From positions 34,611,992 through 34,675,991 of the forward strand of contig OZ020620.1 in NCBI GenBank assembly GCA_963971575.1: a stretch of 64,000 nt of DNA. Direction: 5' to 3'. The stretch comes from Liopterus haemorrhoidalis (Eukaryota; Arthropoda; Insecta; Coleoptera; Dytiscidae). Shown in pieces: positions 47,159 through 53,761 of this stretch (positions are counted from its first letter, which is position 1; every line of letters starts with the position of its first letter). The notes below the pieces were generated by a model, which had not been told where the DNA came from, did not search any database, and saw only the letters and a list, made by a program, of their open reading frames with translations. Position numbers and translations under genes: made by a program.

Positions 47159-50100
47159 TGTCTGTCTGTGTGTCTGTGTGTCTGTGTGTATACACGATAA
47201 CTCTAGAACGGTTCAACTTAGAGAATTCGTTCTGGTACTAAAAAATTCTCCTATTAAATGGGAAGAACCCTATTGTTTTTTGTGAAAATCGGTTGACTAG
47301 AAATGGGAGTTTACTCGTGTCGATTTTAAGATTTTTGCGACTATTTAGCAACAGAAAAATATTACGAAAAAATTTATTGAACAAAAGTTACTATAAATGC
47401 AATTACTAATAACTTTTATTTGAGACGTTTTTTGATAAAACGAAAAATTTCGAAAAATGTTTGTAAAATTGTTTAAAATTTTTCCAAGTCTCAATTTTTT
47501 CATACTTGCATGTAACGTTTCCATGGTTATGATAATTAATTCGTAACTAGTAAACCATGCCTTGGACAAAAATTTGTATAGAACATAATTTGATGTATTT
47601 TTGAAGATTTATCTAAATATTAAAAAAAAAAAAATTAATTAATTTTTTTTTTATTTATTTTTTTATGGGAGGGCAAGTCTAGCGTAGGTTTCCCTTCGCC
47701 ACTGGTTTTATTTTTTATTTAAAAAAAAAGGAAAAAAATAAAAGGATGTTTTCCAAAATTTAATTAATTATATATAGAACTTGTATTTTATCATAATTCT
47801 CAAACTTATAATTTATTTATTTATTTAATTTATTTTTATCTATAAAATTTTAATAAAATGTAATTGTATTTCCAGCTCTGAATAAATTTAAAAAAATAAT
47901 AAATAAATAAAAAATTAAATAATTTTATTAACAACGGTAAAGTAAAACAACCATTAAGTAATTATCTAATCTAAGAATAAGAATTAATTTTATAAATGTG
48001 AATTAAATAAAGAAAAATATAATAAATAAAATTGTTGTTTTATTTTTGTCATCCTAAATACTCATTTAATAATCAGTAATTTATTAGCGAACAAAAAATG
48101 TTCGAGATATCCGCTGAAATTGGAATAAAAAAGTGATTTTTTTAAAGATTACAGGTATATAGTTAGTTAATATTTCTGACACACAGCTTCAAAGGCTATT
48201 TGTGTTTATTTTAAGAGTAATAATACTGCATAACTTATTTTTTATTGTGAACAAATATATTCCTTGCTCTAGTTATTTCTTTTTTTTTGTGGTGTTTTCA
48301 TTTTTCCGAAAGTATCTTAAAAGTATCTTGAAGTATCTAGATACATTGTAAAAAAATGTATCTGTATCTAGATACTTTTTAAAATTTGTATCTGTATCTG
48401 CATCTAGATACATTTTTCCTCAAGTATCTGTATCTGTATCTAGATATATTTTCAAATGTATCTATTACAACACTGCATATAGGCTATTCCAGTCGTTTAA
48501 GAACTAAATAGAATTAAAATTTTCTTAAGTTGTCGCTAGCTAACTTTGTATATATTGAAGTTGGCTTTTGGCGAATCTTTAAAAAGATTCGTATTTCCCA
48601 CCTCTATTGTGTATACAACCAAAAATATTATCCCAGTTATCCAGCTTTCTGTTAACCTTTCCCACTTTATAAAACCTACGAAACACTGAAATTATATACA
48701 GGTAAAACTCGATTTACGCCGATTCACTTTTACGCCTGCGCTGAATTAACTATCGTACGCTGGAATTCCCCGATCTGATCGGGAAAGTACCGCGACAACT
48801 GGACTGGACAGCGTTCCAGTATCATCGTGTATCATCCTTCTACACATCTGGCGTATATCTAGTTTAGTTATTCGTAATTAAATTTACTTGTTTCTATAAT
48901 AAGGTGTTTTTTTGCATACACATAACACTTCACTCAATAAGTCTCCGGTCTGACATATATATGGCAACACTGTTGACAGACCCATATGATTTCTGGATAG
49001 TACCAACCTTCAAACGATACGTGTGAAAATTTCATGACATTCTGACAATTAGTTTAGAGGTTACAGTGGTTTTAGTGACTCCAGTTTTGTAATTTTCAAA
49101 AGAATGGATAAAAAAGAATTTCGTGTGTTGATTGAACATTGTTTTCTGATGGGAAAAAAATACTGTTGAAGCCAAACAGTGGCTTGATAAGCGTTATGGA
49201 GACTCTGCACCAGGCAAATCCACTATTACTGATTGGTATGCTGAATTTAAACGCGGTCGTACAAACATCGATGATGCTGAACGCTCAGGTCGCTCAAAAT
49301 CGGCAGATGTTCCGGAAAACATAAAAACAGTCCACATAATAGTTTTAAAAGACCGTAAAGTGAAGTTGCGTGAGATAGCTGACACCTTAAAGATATCAGA
49401 TGGTAGTGTGTTTACAATTTTACACGAAAATTTGAGCATGCGTAAATTGCTTTCGAAGTGGATGCCGCGTTCGCTTACACCGGACGAAAAACAACAACGC
49501 GTCGACGACTCAGAGCGCTGTTTGGAGCTGTTCAAGCGTGATAAAAAGGATTTCTTGTATCGGTATGTGACAATGGATGAAACGTGGATCCACTACTACA
49601 CATCTGAATCAAAAAGACCGTCAGCTGAGTGGACAGCAGTCGGTGAAAGTCTTCCAAAGCGACCAAAAACTCAAAAGTCAGCTGGCAAGGTTATGGCATC
49701 CGTATTTTGGAACACGCATGGTATTTTGTTTATCGACTATCTTGAGAAAGGTAAAACAAAAAGGTAAAAAAAAAAAAAACGGTTTCGCATGCATAAGAAA
49801 CCAGTGCTCTTTCACCAAGACAACGCCCCGTGTCACAAGCAAATTGAATGAATTACGCTTAGAATTGGTTCCTCACCCACCGTGTACTCTCCAGATCTGG
49901 CCCCCAGCGACTACTCGCTTTTTACAGACCTCAAAAAGATACTCCAGGGAAAGATATTTGACTCAAATGAAGAAGTGATTGCCGAAACCGAGGCCTATTT
50001 TGAGGGCAAAGCAGTGGCGGAACTACCATACCGCTAGATCCCGCAACGCGGGGGGGGGGCGAATCTTTGGGGGGCCCGAAAAAATTTTTGCGAGGCGGGG

Positions 50101-52433
50101 GCAAAATTTATAGTTCCGCCACTGTGGCAAAGACAAATCCTCTTGAAGGAGAGTAAGTTGAAGAATAAAGTCGAATTTCTAAAAACAAAAAAAATGTTTT
50201 TCTTAGTTAGACCGGAGACTTATTGAGCAACGTGGTATATAAAACCAGGGCTTCGAACCGGAACTGAACCGAAAACCGAAAAAAACCGTTATTTTTGTCG
50301 GAACGAAAACCGGAACTGAACCGAAAAAAAATATCGGTTTATTTCGGTTCAGATAATGTTTATGTGAGTGAATATAAAATACATTTTATTTAAGATTATT
50401 TTTTAAACTGATGAGCAGAAAAAAATCGTAATTCGTAATTTTTTAACTGATAAGTAAAAAAAATGCTCTTCTATTATTCCGGAAGAGAGGGGTTGAACGC
50501 CCAGAACCAATACAAATAAAAGCATTTATACTCCATCTCTAAAAGACTGATAGTACTAAATCATTTTGTCAGGCAATTACCAGTGGCGTGCACATTTTAA
50601 ACATGTTTAAATTGGTTTTTTGTATTTCTATATTACTATTTATCATTTTATTAAACGCACGCCTGTGACCATATTTATCATATCATTAAACACACCCCTG
50701 TGACCATATTTTTCCTCAAAATTTTAGAGTCAAATTTTTATGGCCTATTGTGTTGAACCCTAGTTTGTATTCCCATATAATATGTGCGGCACACTCCGTT
50801 GTTTTTAACAATATTTCGTTTCGAACTATTCATATTTTGTCGCTTTTGTTTTACCGCTTCTGTGTGATAATACAATAACTTTTTACAAATAATAAATTTT
50901 ATTACTATCCGTCTTTCGGAGATAGAGTATAAAAGTTTATCACTCGGAACTGAACCGAAAACCGAAAACCGAAAAAAACCGTTATTTTTGCCGGAACGAA
51001 AACCGGAACCGTACCGATATATATTTTTTTAATTGAACCGGAACGAAAACCGAAACGAAAAAAATAACGGTTCGAAGCCCTGTATAAAACGGTACAATAA
51101 AACAATGTCTGAGAAGAGGAGAAATGAAATATTAACTCAAGGTGGACCTAAAAGGGCTAGAATTTTTTTCTCCCTTGAGAAGAAGATGGAAGTTATTAGA
51201 TAAGTGCTAGAAAAACTACAGAAGTAAACGCTAAGTACGAGTCAACGAGTACTAAGTCAAATAAAATAGCGTTATAGATACCCTTTATGTCTATTGTTTA
51301 TTTACGGATCCTTATTTTATGATCTATTAATAATTCAAATATTACCTATGAAATTTTATATTTTTACCTATAGAAAAATCAATAATTTACCTATAGATAA
51401 TTAAAAAATGATCTATAGCAAATTAATAGTTGACCTATAGAAAATTATCAATTGATCTATAATAAACTACCTATAGACAGTAGTGACATCTATTGACTAG
51501 TAGCGTTATGATAAAATATAACCTAACTAATTCGTGAATATAACCTTAAAATCAGTTGTAAACTAACAGGTTCCAAAATTATTTGAATGATTCATATATC
51601 TAGAGTTTGTTTTGTCATTAAACTAGAAAATGGGTAGCTCGCTTCGCTCGGCTTCTTCTAACCAAACCCTTACTAAACTAACCTAATCTAAGGTAGTGTT
51701 TTGACATTAAACTAAAAGATGGGTAGCTCGCTTCGCTCGGCTTCTTCTAACTGAACCCTTACTAACCTAATCTAACCTAAGATAGTGTTTTGTCATTAAA
51801 CTAGAAGTTGGGTTAGGTTTAAATACCAAAGACAATGTATGCTTTTTACTTTTTTTGTTATAATTTACTTAAAAATATATTTTTATAAGCTTTATTTACA
51901 ATATTTGTTTTATTATATTTTATTTACAGTTAAAAATTTCGTCGATAGAGTGAAAGAGTACTTATAGGTCAAGTATTAATTTTATAGATCAAATTTTATA
52001 GATCAATAATTATATCAGTAGGTATATGATTATTTCCATAGATCTATTCAATATTTACATAGGTTGATAATTATTTTCATAGATCAATAAATATTTCTAT
52101 AGCTCAATAATTAATTCCATAGGTCAAAAATTAAAACCATAGATCAATTATTTAATACAAAGGTAAGCTATTATTTTCATAGGTACTATTCTGTAGATCA
52201 TATATTTTTTTCATAGGTCAAATATTTTTATCCTTTATTTACTTGGAACCTAACCCTATACCCTCACTATAAGTTAGGTTCATTTTACGCCAGTTCGGTT
52301 TACGCCGGTTCTCCTCATAACGAAACTGCGGCGTATATCGAGTTCTACATGTATATAGAATTTATCGAATGAAAATATATCGACTTACCACAGTAGCACT
52401 GATGAAAAAGAGCCAAAATATTAGTAATCTCAT
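31827..52433 (-). CDS. Secreted trypsin-like (S1A) serine protease, 7 exons
   Basis: Spliced CDS: 52433-52389, 44343-44316, 44113-43945, 40218-40013, 36469-36273, 32073-32016, 31948-31827; 825 nt, 274 aa plus stop. Every junction is GT..AG and phase is maintained. Residues 1 to about 18 form a signal peptide ([15 protein letters not shown] start). A C-x-C-G motif near 24-27 probably links the propeptide to the catalytic domain. Activation is expected after Arg36 (SNR|IVGG). The triad is His77 (LTAGHC), Asp125 (NDIALI) and Ser218 (GDSGGP). Asp212, six before Ser218, implies cleavage after Arg/Lys. The C-terminus has the usual SWGIGC and PGVYTKI. There is no CLIP domain. It should act as a secreted zymogen in gut, haemolymph or venom; the sequence does not say which. 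LTAGHC replaces the common LTAAHC. No stop or frameshift was found. Confidence 0.92.
32016..32073 (-). CDS. Protease exon 6 (catalytic Ser)
   Basis: It encodes [19 protein letters not shown]. Ser218 is here. The acceptor is TTATAG and the donor GTAATT; the following intron is only 67 bp. Confidence 0.92.
32230..33452 (+). mobile_element. 5'-truncated jockey/CR1-type LINE in protease intron 5
   Basis: It contains the C-terminal part of a reverse transcriptase ORF and ends with a tail of CTAAT repeats (about 33433-33452) instead of poly-A. It is in antisense orientation to the host gene. The 5' break is just before 32238, where an in-frame stop appears. I could not confirm a target duplication. 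Confidence 0.8.
32238..33299 (+). CDS. Reverse transcriptase C-terminal half of a non-LTR retrotransposon
   Basis: The open frame of 353 codons starts inside the RT domain. Visible motifs are [14 protein letters not shown] (first catalytic Asp block), [20 protein letters not shown], and FADDSTF (the catalytic Asp pair, with F for the usual Y). Later parts give [15 protein letters not shown] and the thumb/C-terminal region [20 protein letters not shown]. The natural stop is kept and there is no internal stop, so this copy is fairly young. The endonuclease and RT fingers are missing; the family's full ORF2 is about 900 aa. Not functional as it stands. Confidence 0.85.
   Translation: MHVAATFCDLSKAFDCVSHDILADKLEHFGIRGTAKALVRSFLTDRFQCVNVNNSFSDKLQVNHGIPQGSILGPLVFLIYINDLPDFITANTFMFADDSTFLNKNMDYRRIPDLMEASLNQALNWFASNNLSLNIEKTNEMVFSLNRNFSENLLPYANNNAKFLGFYLDSQLTWKIHINNLENKINTALFMLRKVVNHISLRAAKTVYFARFHSLISYGIILWGNSVNWKRIFILQKKAIRIITNSAWRDSCRPLFRSSKIFTLPCLYILEALTLVREGIGEMAICGNGHEYNTRGRHLKYKKSLCFCKNVGIDIFNKLPLEVRNYNVRKFRSTMRAYLLDNAFYSLQEPYEP
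33558..34323 (+). pseudogene. hAT transposase C-terminus (ZMYM1-like)
   Basis: Frame pieces: [39 protein letters not shown], then the MITE, then [20 protein letters not shown] and the dimerisation motif [20 protein letters not shown] stop codon follows that motif, then [20 protein letters not shown] and a natural stop at 34321. It shares the ERSF/ERGF motif type with the fragment at 11111-11617. Confidence 0.8.
33719..33977. mobile_element. Harbinger-like palindromic MITE
   Basis: The TIRs exceed 50 bases and start GGCCCGGTCTTTCCACC; TTA is duplicated at 33716-33718 and 33978-33980. Its ends resemble those of the Harbinger remnant at 9259-10356. It interrupts the hAT transposase frame. Confidence 0.9.
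34452..35569 (-). mobile_element. 1.1-kb element with tRNA-like module, copy d
   Basis: It has the same ends and block order as copies a-c, including the palindromic GTGAATTTTCACAC end, the CGAAAACATAATCTGATC block and a GACA run of about seven units before GGTATAAGGGTTTTTTGG. Confidence 0.8.
34932..35010 (-). other. tRNA-like module in copy d
   Basis: On the minus strand a perfect A box TGGTCTAGTGG (35001-34991) is followed by a degraded B box (AGATTCGTTCC, 34948-34938). The module sequence is unlike those in copies a, b and c. Confidence 0.5.
35757..36270. other. hAT end and protease intron 5
   Basis: 35757-35903 is the hAT right end, with a poly-T run near 35827. The rest is protease intron without a noticed feature. 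Confidence 0.5.
36273..36469 (-). CDS. Protease exon 5
   Basis: It encodes [16 protein letters not shown], then RQACRNSPI and [14 protein letters not shown]. It carries the GWG motif and the specificity Asp212. The acceptor is TTTCAG and the donor GTAAAA. Confidence 0.92.
36513..36870. repeat. Dispersed repeat family A, copy 2
   Basis: It matches 228-445. It lies in protease intron 4. It contains an additional 110 bases around GTTTCAACTTTTTATC absent from copy 1. Confidence 0.7.
36891..36922. repeat. Perfect 32-bp palindrome
   Basis: CAGGCAAGAAAATTTG followed directly by its exact reverse complement. It sits between repeat family A and the truncated left edge of a mariner fragment, a likely junction scar. 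Confidence 0.85.
36930..37830 (+). pseudogene. Mariner 3' fragment
   Basis: From GTTATTCTTCAAGGCGATAA (equivalent of the second catalytic Asp block) through [17 protein letters not shown] (third Asp) to the right terminal repeat, ending CTTTCCGGCACACCTAA then TA. It is the same family as 44388-46226. The left half is missing and a 511-bp MITE is inserted near the C-terminus. Confidence 0.8.
37212..37722. mobile_element. TA-flanked MITE with about 55-bp TIRs
   Basis: The ends share GGTTGGTTTATATACG and AATAAGAATAGTACACAAG in inverted order. A TA duplication is confirmed by comparison with the uninterrupted mariner (GTGTTATAGATC near 44487-44498 in reverse). Confidence 0.85.
37831..38208. other. 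No recognisable feature (protease intron 4)
   Basis: No ORF or repeat pair was noticed. Confidence 0.5.
38209..38800. mobile_element. hAT-like non-autonomous element
   Basis: The left end, CAGGTTCTTAAACTTATG then GTCCGAGGACCCCC, and the right end, GGGGTCCGCGGACCACAG then TTGAAGAACCGCT, are inverted relatives. This is the usual look of CAG..GGTTCTTCAA hAT ends. No 8-bp duplication could be confirmed. Confidence 0.6.
38866..38963 (+). CDS. Possible orphan first exon
   Basis: ATG followed by 32 codons: [18 protein letters not shown], then [14 protein letters not shown], ending at AAAG|GTATTA, a plausible donor. The LLPxKSxxxY pattern recalls the N-terminus of Crypton-like or SAM-like integrase proteins found in insects, from memory only. 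No second exon was found. It sits on the opposite strand to the protease, inside intron 4. It may be part of a mobile element. Confidence 0.3.
39000..39087. repeat. Hairpin of duplicated TIR
   Basis: Arms of at least 34 bases (GTCCACACTATGCCGCAG and on) are separated by about 15 bases of A/T spacer. It would form a strong cruciform or RNA hairpin. Confidence 0.85.
39260..39499 (+). pseudogene. MADF (Myb/SANT-like) domain protein, truncated
   Basis: [20 protein letters not shown], then [20 protein letters not shown] and [17 protein letters not shown] form a nearly complete MADF/Myb-SANT-like DNA-binding domain of about 80 residues, followed by a stop. Harbinger elements often carry such a protein beside the nuclease. 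Here downstream sequence (39500-39600) resembles coding in another frame, so the gene is probably frame-broken after the domain. Full relatives exceed 200 aa. Confidence 0.65.
40013..40218 (-). CDS. Protease exon 4 (catalytic Asp)
   Basis: It encodes [18 protein letters not shown], then [18 protein letters not shown] and VQPICLPEY. It carries Asp125 and the Cys of PICLP that normally pairs with the propeptide Cys. The acceptor is TTTCAG and the donor GTAAGT. Confidence 0.92.
40385..40927. mobile_element. MITE with 30-bp TIRs inside family C copy 2
   Basis: The ends CAGGGTGTTAGGTAAATG and CATTTACCTAACATCCTG are inverted, extending through GTCCGGCACAATTT. TATA lies on both sides. A non-coding deletion derivative, probably Tc1/mariner class. 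Confidence 0.85.
41033..41183. repeat. TCTG/TCCG microsatellite
   Basis: About 35 tetranucleotide units, mostly TCTG, with CCGT variants at both ends. The equivalent tract in family C copy 1 (14203-14290) is shorter and more mixed. Confidence 0.95.
41735..42181. mobile_element. hAT MITE with internal minisatellite
   Basis: The ends are CAGGGCCGGCGCTAGG and CGCGCCGGCTCTG. The flanks GTATTATA and TGTATATA are similar. The interior has about five repeats of a 50-60 bp unit (GAAGTGAGGACC, T run, TCTTCACTTGAAATTTAG). The same unit occurs in family D (54586-54835). Confidence 0.75.
42456..42583. mobile_element. 128-bp hairpin MITE, Harbinger-like
   Basis: It is almost entirely palindromic: TGGCGGGTTGCTAACGTAAG to the complement at the right, with a loop near CTAAAA. 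TAA is duplicated at 42453-42455 and 42584-42586. Confidence 0.85.
42636..43885 (-). mobile_element. Mariner element, about 1.25 kb
   Basis: The inverted ends share GTCTGG(G/A)AAAAAGTT and TGGCGT. TA is present at the right edge and degraded at the left. It holds one broken transposase gene. In protease intron 3, same strand as the host gene. Confidence 0.8.
42690..43706 (-). pseudogene. Mariner transposase with several stops
   Basis: It begins [20 protein letters not shown]. Next comes the helix-turn-helix with a stop after KSAARK, then [19 protein letters not shown] and [18 protein letters not shown], then a second stop. VIIGDE holds the first catalytic Asp, [19 protein letters not shown] follows, then [13 protein letters not shown] (second Asp), another stop, and [16 protein letters not shown] (third Asp). 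All catalytic positions are readable, but at least three stops and a small frame break inactivate it. Confidence 0.8.
43945..44113 (-). CDS. Protease exon 3 (activation site, catalytic His)
   Basis: It encodes [19 protein letters not shown], then [19 protein letters not shown] and VLTAGHCIR. It contains the zymogen cleavage site and His77. The acceptor is TTTTAG and the donor GTAATT; phase 1 in, phase 2 out. Confidence 0.92.
44316..44343 (-). CDS. Protease exon 2 (28-nt microexon)
   Basis: The acceptor is CTACAG and the donor GTAAGT. It encodes VSSFKYKDC plus one base of the next codon. It completes the signal peptide and gives the first Cys. Intron 2 is about 200 bp. Confidence 0.85.
44388..46226 (-). 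mobile_element. Internally deleted mariner hosting a hAT MITE
   Basis: The inverted ends are TTAGGTGTACCGGAAAGTTT and its complement at 46207-46226, with TA on each side. Coding remnants on the minus strand are VILQDDNA with PEIVNRRG upstream (45701-45889) and [17 protein letters not shown] (near 44700). The first half is deleted: SGRPY joins directly to KGIIYYE. A second, 5'-truncated family member is at 36930-37830. The host is protease intron 1. Confidence 0.85.
44704..45640. mobile_element. hAT-type MITE with TAGAGATGGG ends, copy 2
   Basis: A perfect 8-bp duplication GTTAGAAC lies at 44696-44703 and 45641-45648. The ends are TAGAGATGGG and CTCATCTCTA. It is related to 28388-29181 but longer, because a 60-65 bp unit containing CGACGTTCTACCTACGAGCG is repeated about five times at 45170-45500. 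Confidence 0.9.
46747..47952. mobile_element. Long-TIR element nested in the hAT
   Basis: Arms of over 200 bases (46747-46980 and 47715-47952) are inverted copies. They start GGTTG, then ACCGTTGTTAATAAAATTA, and include TTTCCAGCTCTGAA-like words. The centre carries family C copy 3 with a TG/TCTG microsatellite. No ORF. Confidence 0.75.
46985..47560 (-). repeat. Dispersed repeat family C, copy 3 (partial)
   Basis: It shares AAATGGGAGTTTACTCGTG and GAGACGTTTTTTGATAAAACG with copies at 13738-14415 and 40372-41590. The microsatellite flank differs (CACGATAACTCTAGAACGG), so it is a related subfamily. TG/TCTG tract at 47125-47190. Confidence 0.7.
49104..50011 (+). pseudogene. Mariner transposase, nearly full length, frameshifted
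   Basis: [19 protein letters not shown] starts the protein. A frameshift in the A-run near 49150 leads to [20 protein letters not shown] and [14 protein letters not shown]. The frame from 49360 reads [30 protein letters not shown] (first catalytic Asp) and [19 protein letters not shown]. Frameshifts in the A-run near 49765 and near 49847 separate [11 protein letters not shown] (second Asp) and [17 protein letters not shown] (third Asp). All catalytic residues are readable. The last codons are cut by the MITE at 50012. Confidence 0.85.
50012..50124. mobile_element. 113-bp hAT MITE
   Basis: The ends are CAGTGGCGGAACTA and TAGTTCCGCCACTG (perfect). The flanks GGGCAAAG and TGGCAAAG differ by one base. 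The interior has a G9 run and GGGGGGCCC. It is among the shortest hAT derivatives here. Confidence 0.9.
50246..51082. mobile_element. hAT non-autonomous element with CGGAAC/ACCGAAA repeats
   Basis: The ends CAGGGCTTCGAACCG and CGGTTCGAAGCCCTG are perfect inverts. An exact 8-bp duplication TATAAAAC lies at 50238-50245 and 51083-51090. Both subterminal regions are made of CCGGAAC, GAACCGAAAACC and AACGGTTATTTT words. Confidence 0.92.
51113..51270 (+). pseudogene. Pogo/Tigger transposase N-terminal remnant
   Basis: [19 protein letters not shown], then [12 protein letters not shown] and a stop, then drifted sequence ([21 protein letters not shown]). LSLExKxEVIR is typical of the CENP-B/pogo N-terminal helix-turn-helix. 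Only about 50 codons remain. It lies in the pogo-ended element, which supports the call. Confidence 0.55.
51297..52245. mobile_element. Foldback-type unit with CTATAGATCAATAATT arms
   Basis: The left arm (about 51315-51482) is made of ACCTATAGAAAATTAAT-type repeats. The right arm (about 51960-52245) is made of the complements (CCATAGATCAATAATTATT). The centre includes three of the 89-bp CTCGCTTCGCTCGGC units also found in the foldback element at 3652-6981. No ORF. Exact edges are uncertain. Confidence 0.65.
51609..51818. repeat. Array of 89-bp units, second locus
   Basis: Units start at 51609, 51698 and 51787 (the last partial), each with GTTTTG(T/A)CATTAAACTA, CTCGCTTCGCTCGGC and CCTAA-type repeats. 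They are close to the array at 4316-4735. Confidence 0.85.
52389..52433 (-). CDS. Protease exon 1 (signal peptide)
   Basis: ATG then 15 codons, [15 protein letters not shown], strongly hydrophobic. The donor is GTG|GTAAGT (phase 0). Intron 1 is about 8.0 kb and holds a pogo element, a hAT and a mariner, among others. Confidence 0.85.
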
Positions 52434-52451
52434 GGTGAAAGTTATTTCTAT

Positions 52452-52486
52452 GACTGATTATTGTTAAGAATATAATTATATCTATA
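52452..52486 (-). promoter_or_regulatory. Candidate core promoter of the protease gene
   Basis: On the minus strand TATAATTATA (52480-52471) lies about 26 bases before an arthropod initiator-like TCAGTC (52457-52452). This would give a 5' UTR of about 22 nt. Spacing fits a TATA/Inr promoter, though the TATA word is not a perfect consensus. Confidence 0.4.
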
Positions 52487-52520
52487 AAGCGTTTAAATAT
52501 CCATAAGTTTCGTTATCGAA

Positions 52521-53138
52521 AACCTGTCTCGCATAATATCAGTCGAAAACGATAACAAGTAAGATTTATTTCCTGTTCTGATTGAAATGAATACTATAAA
52601 AATGTTTAAAGTTTTAATAAAATTAGCGTGAACATTTTTTATTACTCGTTAAAAAATAATATATTAGTTAAAATCTTAAATAATGTTTCTAAACCCAGAG
52701 CCGTCCCATATGCCTTTGGCCGAAGTTGGATTCTAGCGCCCCCCCTTGTTAAAACAATACAATCATTATTTATTTACATGTAAACTGTTAATAGGACAAA
52801 CTTTTTAAAATCGTAGCGCCATATGTGGCAAATGCTGGAACACTCGAGAGTGATATTAAACTTCCACTTGTGTATTTGCATGGTGAAAATGAACACGAGT
52901 TGCATTTTCATATTTTCCAAGCTTTTTTGGGCCTTTTTTCTTATTTAAAGGAAATCTACGATCCCAACCAAGTGGATCACCATTGCTATCTTTGTTAATA
53001 ATATAGATAGAGATTCGGTTAAATGGACAAAGTTCGAGTATTTTTTGTAGGAAATATTATGACAGACTCAAAAATATTTTTGTATGTTTCGTTGACAAGA
53101 TATTTTAAAAATAAACATTTTTTAAATGGAATAGCCTG
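52521..53138. other. No gene upstream of the protease
   Basis: CAGAGCCGTCCCATATG at about 52697 resembles a hAT end, with GCGCCCCCCCTT nearby, but no partner end was found. Nothing else was noticed. Confidence 0.45.
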
Positions 53139-53761
53139 TACCAGGGGTGCGTTCCAAAACCAGAGTACAGAGTAGAGTACAGAGTTTCAAGAGTATGGTC
53201 ACGTGACTGTAATATTTCCTAAGGTTATGGAACGTTATTGGAGTATACATCAGTATAGGTATAATTTAAATTTAAGGTTAATTTTTTTTATTTGTTTCGG
53301 GATATTTGATAATGGCAAGGATAGAGCAAGAAAGAAGAATGACAAGAAACAAAAAAAGAAAAATTTGTGCATTGGCATTGAATATTGCCAAACAATATTT
53401 ATTTTTATCTTATAGAAGTCTGTTTTATGTTGTACAATAATTTTCTTTAAATAAATTTTATCGATATTTCTTTGTTACGAATACTCATGAGCCACAGAAA
53501 TTTTCTTTAAAATTTGATTTAAAAATATTACAAAAAACAAGTGTTATTTATTATTCATTGTAAAGATATTAAAATTAAATATTTAGTAACTCTTATTAGT
53601 TATTATGTAATAAGCTATTACCTACCTGCTTGCCAAATTTCAGCGTTCTAGTTCAAACGGTCTTAAAAAATATTTTCATGCGGACAGAGGACATCGGAAG
53701 TAGATATTATATTAATAGAAGGTATTTTCAAAATTATTATATTAAATTGGATACAAAATCT

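Larger units (their letters stand above)
46405..48475. mobile_element. hAT non-autonomous element with TATCTG-rich arms
   Basis: The ends are CAGTGTTGTAATGTATCTAG and the complement of CAGTGTTGTAATAGATACA. A perfect 8-bp duplication CATATAGG lies at 46397-46404 and 48476-48483. The arms are degenerate runs of GTATCTGTATCTAGATAC. A long-TIR element (46747-47952) is nested inside. Confidence 0.9.
48925..50235 (+). mobile_element. Mariner element, about 1.3 kb
   Basis: The inverted ends share CTCAATAAGTCTCCGGTCT, with TA on both sides. It encodes a mariner transposase with frameshifts. A 113-bp hAT MITE is inserted near the 3' end. Confidence 0.88.
48699..52351 (+). mobile_element. Pogo/Tigger-like element with three insertions
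   Basis: The ends CAGGTAAAACTCGATTTACG and the complement of CATGTAGAACTCGATATACG lie between TA dinucleotides. Net of insertions it is about 550 bp. It contains the start of a pogo-type ORF at 51113. Insertions are a mariner (48925-50235), a hAT (50246-51082) and a foldback-type unit (51297-52245). Confidence 0.8.

Noticed and set aside
46992..47285. Frames with THTHT and CVCVC repeats
   Set aside because: They are translations of a TG/TCTG microsatellite inside repeat family C.
49194..49535. Minus-strand 113-codon frame
   Set aside because: It is the antisense shadow of the mariner transposase on the plus strand.
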